A stretch of DNA of 64,000 nucleotides from Teichococcus aerophilus (GTDB taxonomy: Bacteria > Pseudomonadota > Alphaproteobacteria > Acetobacterales > Acetobacteraceae): NCBI RefSeq assembly GCF_014490485.1, contig NZ_JACTVA010000007.1, forward strand, positions 86,780 through 150,779. Reading direction: 5' to 3'. Shown here piece by piece: positions 63,796-64,000 of this stretch. Under the pieces are notes generated by a model. That model saw only the letters and a list, made by a program, of their open reading frames with translations. It was not told the origin of the DNA and made no database searches. Numbering within the stretch: the first letter of the stretch is position 1; each line of letters opens with the position of its first letter. The position numbers and the translations under genes were made by a program.

Positions 63796-64000
63796 GCGCC
63801 GCCCCGCACCCGGTCTGGCGCTCCGGCCTGTTCGTGCCGGTCAACGTCGAGCGCTTCCTGGCCAAGGCCAGCGAACGCGGCGCCGACGCCATCCAGCTGG
63901 ACCTGGAAGACAGCATCTCCCCCGCCGACAAGCCCGATGCCCGCCGCAAGGTGGAAGCCGCCGTAGCCCGGCTGCGGCGGGAAGGCCGCTCCGACGTGCT
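63792..64000 (+). CDS. HpcH/HpaI (CitE-like) CoA ester lyase, 5' part
   Basis: The first 70 residues of a CitE-like protein; the rest lies past the window. RSGLFVPVNVERFLAKASERGADAIQLDLEDSISPADKPDAR matches the N-terminal strand and DLEDS magnesium-binding loop of malyl-, citramalyl- and citryl-CoA lyases. ATGA overlap with the CoA-transferase gene. Likely splits a CoA ester produced by that enzyme, but substrate cannot be judged from this fragment. Confidence 0.85.
   Translation, partial: MSAAPHPVWRSGLFVPVNVERFLAKASERGADAIQLDLEDSISPADKPDARRKVEAAVARLRREGRSDV

Overview
The window is very GC-rich DNA (roughly 70 percent G+C by eye) with dense ATGA/GTGA gene overlaps and alphaproteobacterial gene content: a FixL/FixJ-like pair, PuuE allantoinase, PxpABC 5-oxoprolinase, an Efe-type iron system, a caa3-like oxidase, and IclR- and FCD-controlled catabolic operons with periplasmic binding proteins. 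This suits the Acetobacteraceae, perhaps a Roseomonas-like genus. That placement is inference; no rRNA, tRNA, phage or insertion sequence was seen. The first and last genes run off the window.

Layout. 1-3300: a lactate-permease-like carrier, then a coupled FAD oxidoreductase (with a cyclic-nucleotide-binding domain) and a UBP zinc finger protein. 3400-7190: an alpha/beta hydrolase, a sensor kinase/FixJ-type regulator pair, and a single-domain receiver closed by a perfect 22-bp hairpin. 7235-20950: stress and signalling genes: Dps, an Orn/Lys/Arg decarboxylase, PuuE, glycerol kinase, a hybrid kinase beside CheB and CheR-PAS proteins, a KGG-repeat protein, manganese catalase and a DUF1264 protein. 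21230-28275: a diheme cytochrome c and a seven-gene terminal oxidase operon whose subunit I has Asn and Gln where the canonical D- and K-channel Asp and Lys should be.

28557-33230: a small hydrolase, pxpABC, a C4 zinc finger protein and an SDR. 33311-42899: a secreted serine protease and then an iron region with a Fur-like box, efeU-efeO-efeB plus a separate M75 protein, a TonB-dependent siderophore receptor and a DUF3649/PepSY/DUF3325 membrane trio. 43348-51716: denD, a ketopantoate-reductase/MATE pair opposite an HxlR regulator, an esterase, a cupin, poxB, and a FecI-like sigma factor broken by an apparent 11-nt deletion. 52131-64000: an IclR-controlled operon (deacetylase, SDR, family 5 binding protein), a 3-hydroxyisobutyrate-dehydrogenase-like enzyme, and an FCD-regulated operon (binding protein, fused permease, ATPase, CoA-transferase, CitE-like lyase), probably for an organic acid.

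Beyond the genes, two dispersed intergenic repeat families stand out. One is a terminator-like hairpin (core GGGGAAGGAATTCCCC plus a T-rich tail) found as inward-facing pairs in three convergent gaps near 22.4, 43.2 and 56.7 kb. The other is an element of about 75-95 bp found three times, near 43.0, 44.4 and 54.9 kb. I do not recognise either as a named family. Operator-like palindromes lie in front of the HxlR-, IclR- and FCD-controlled units.
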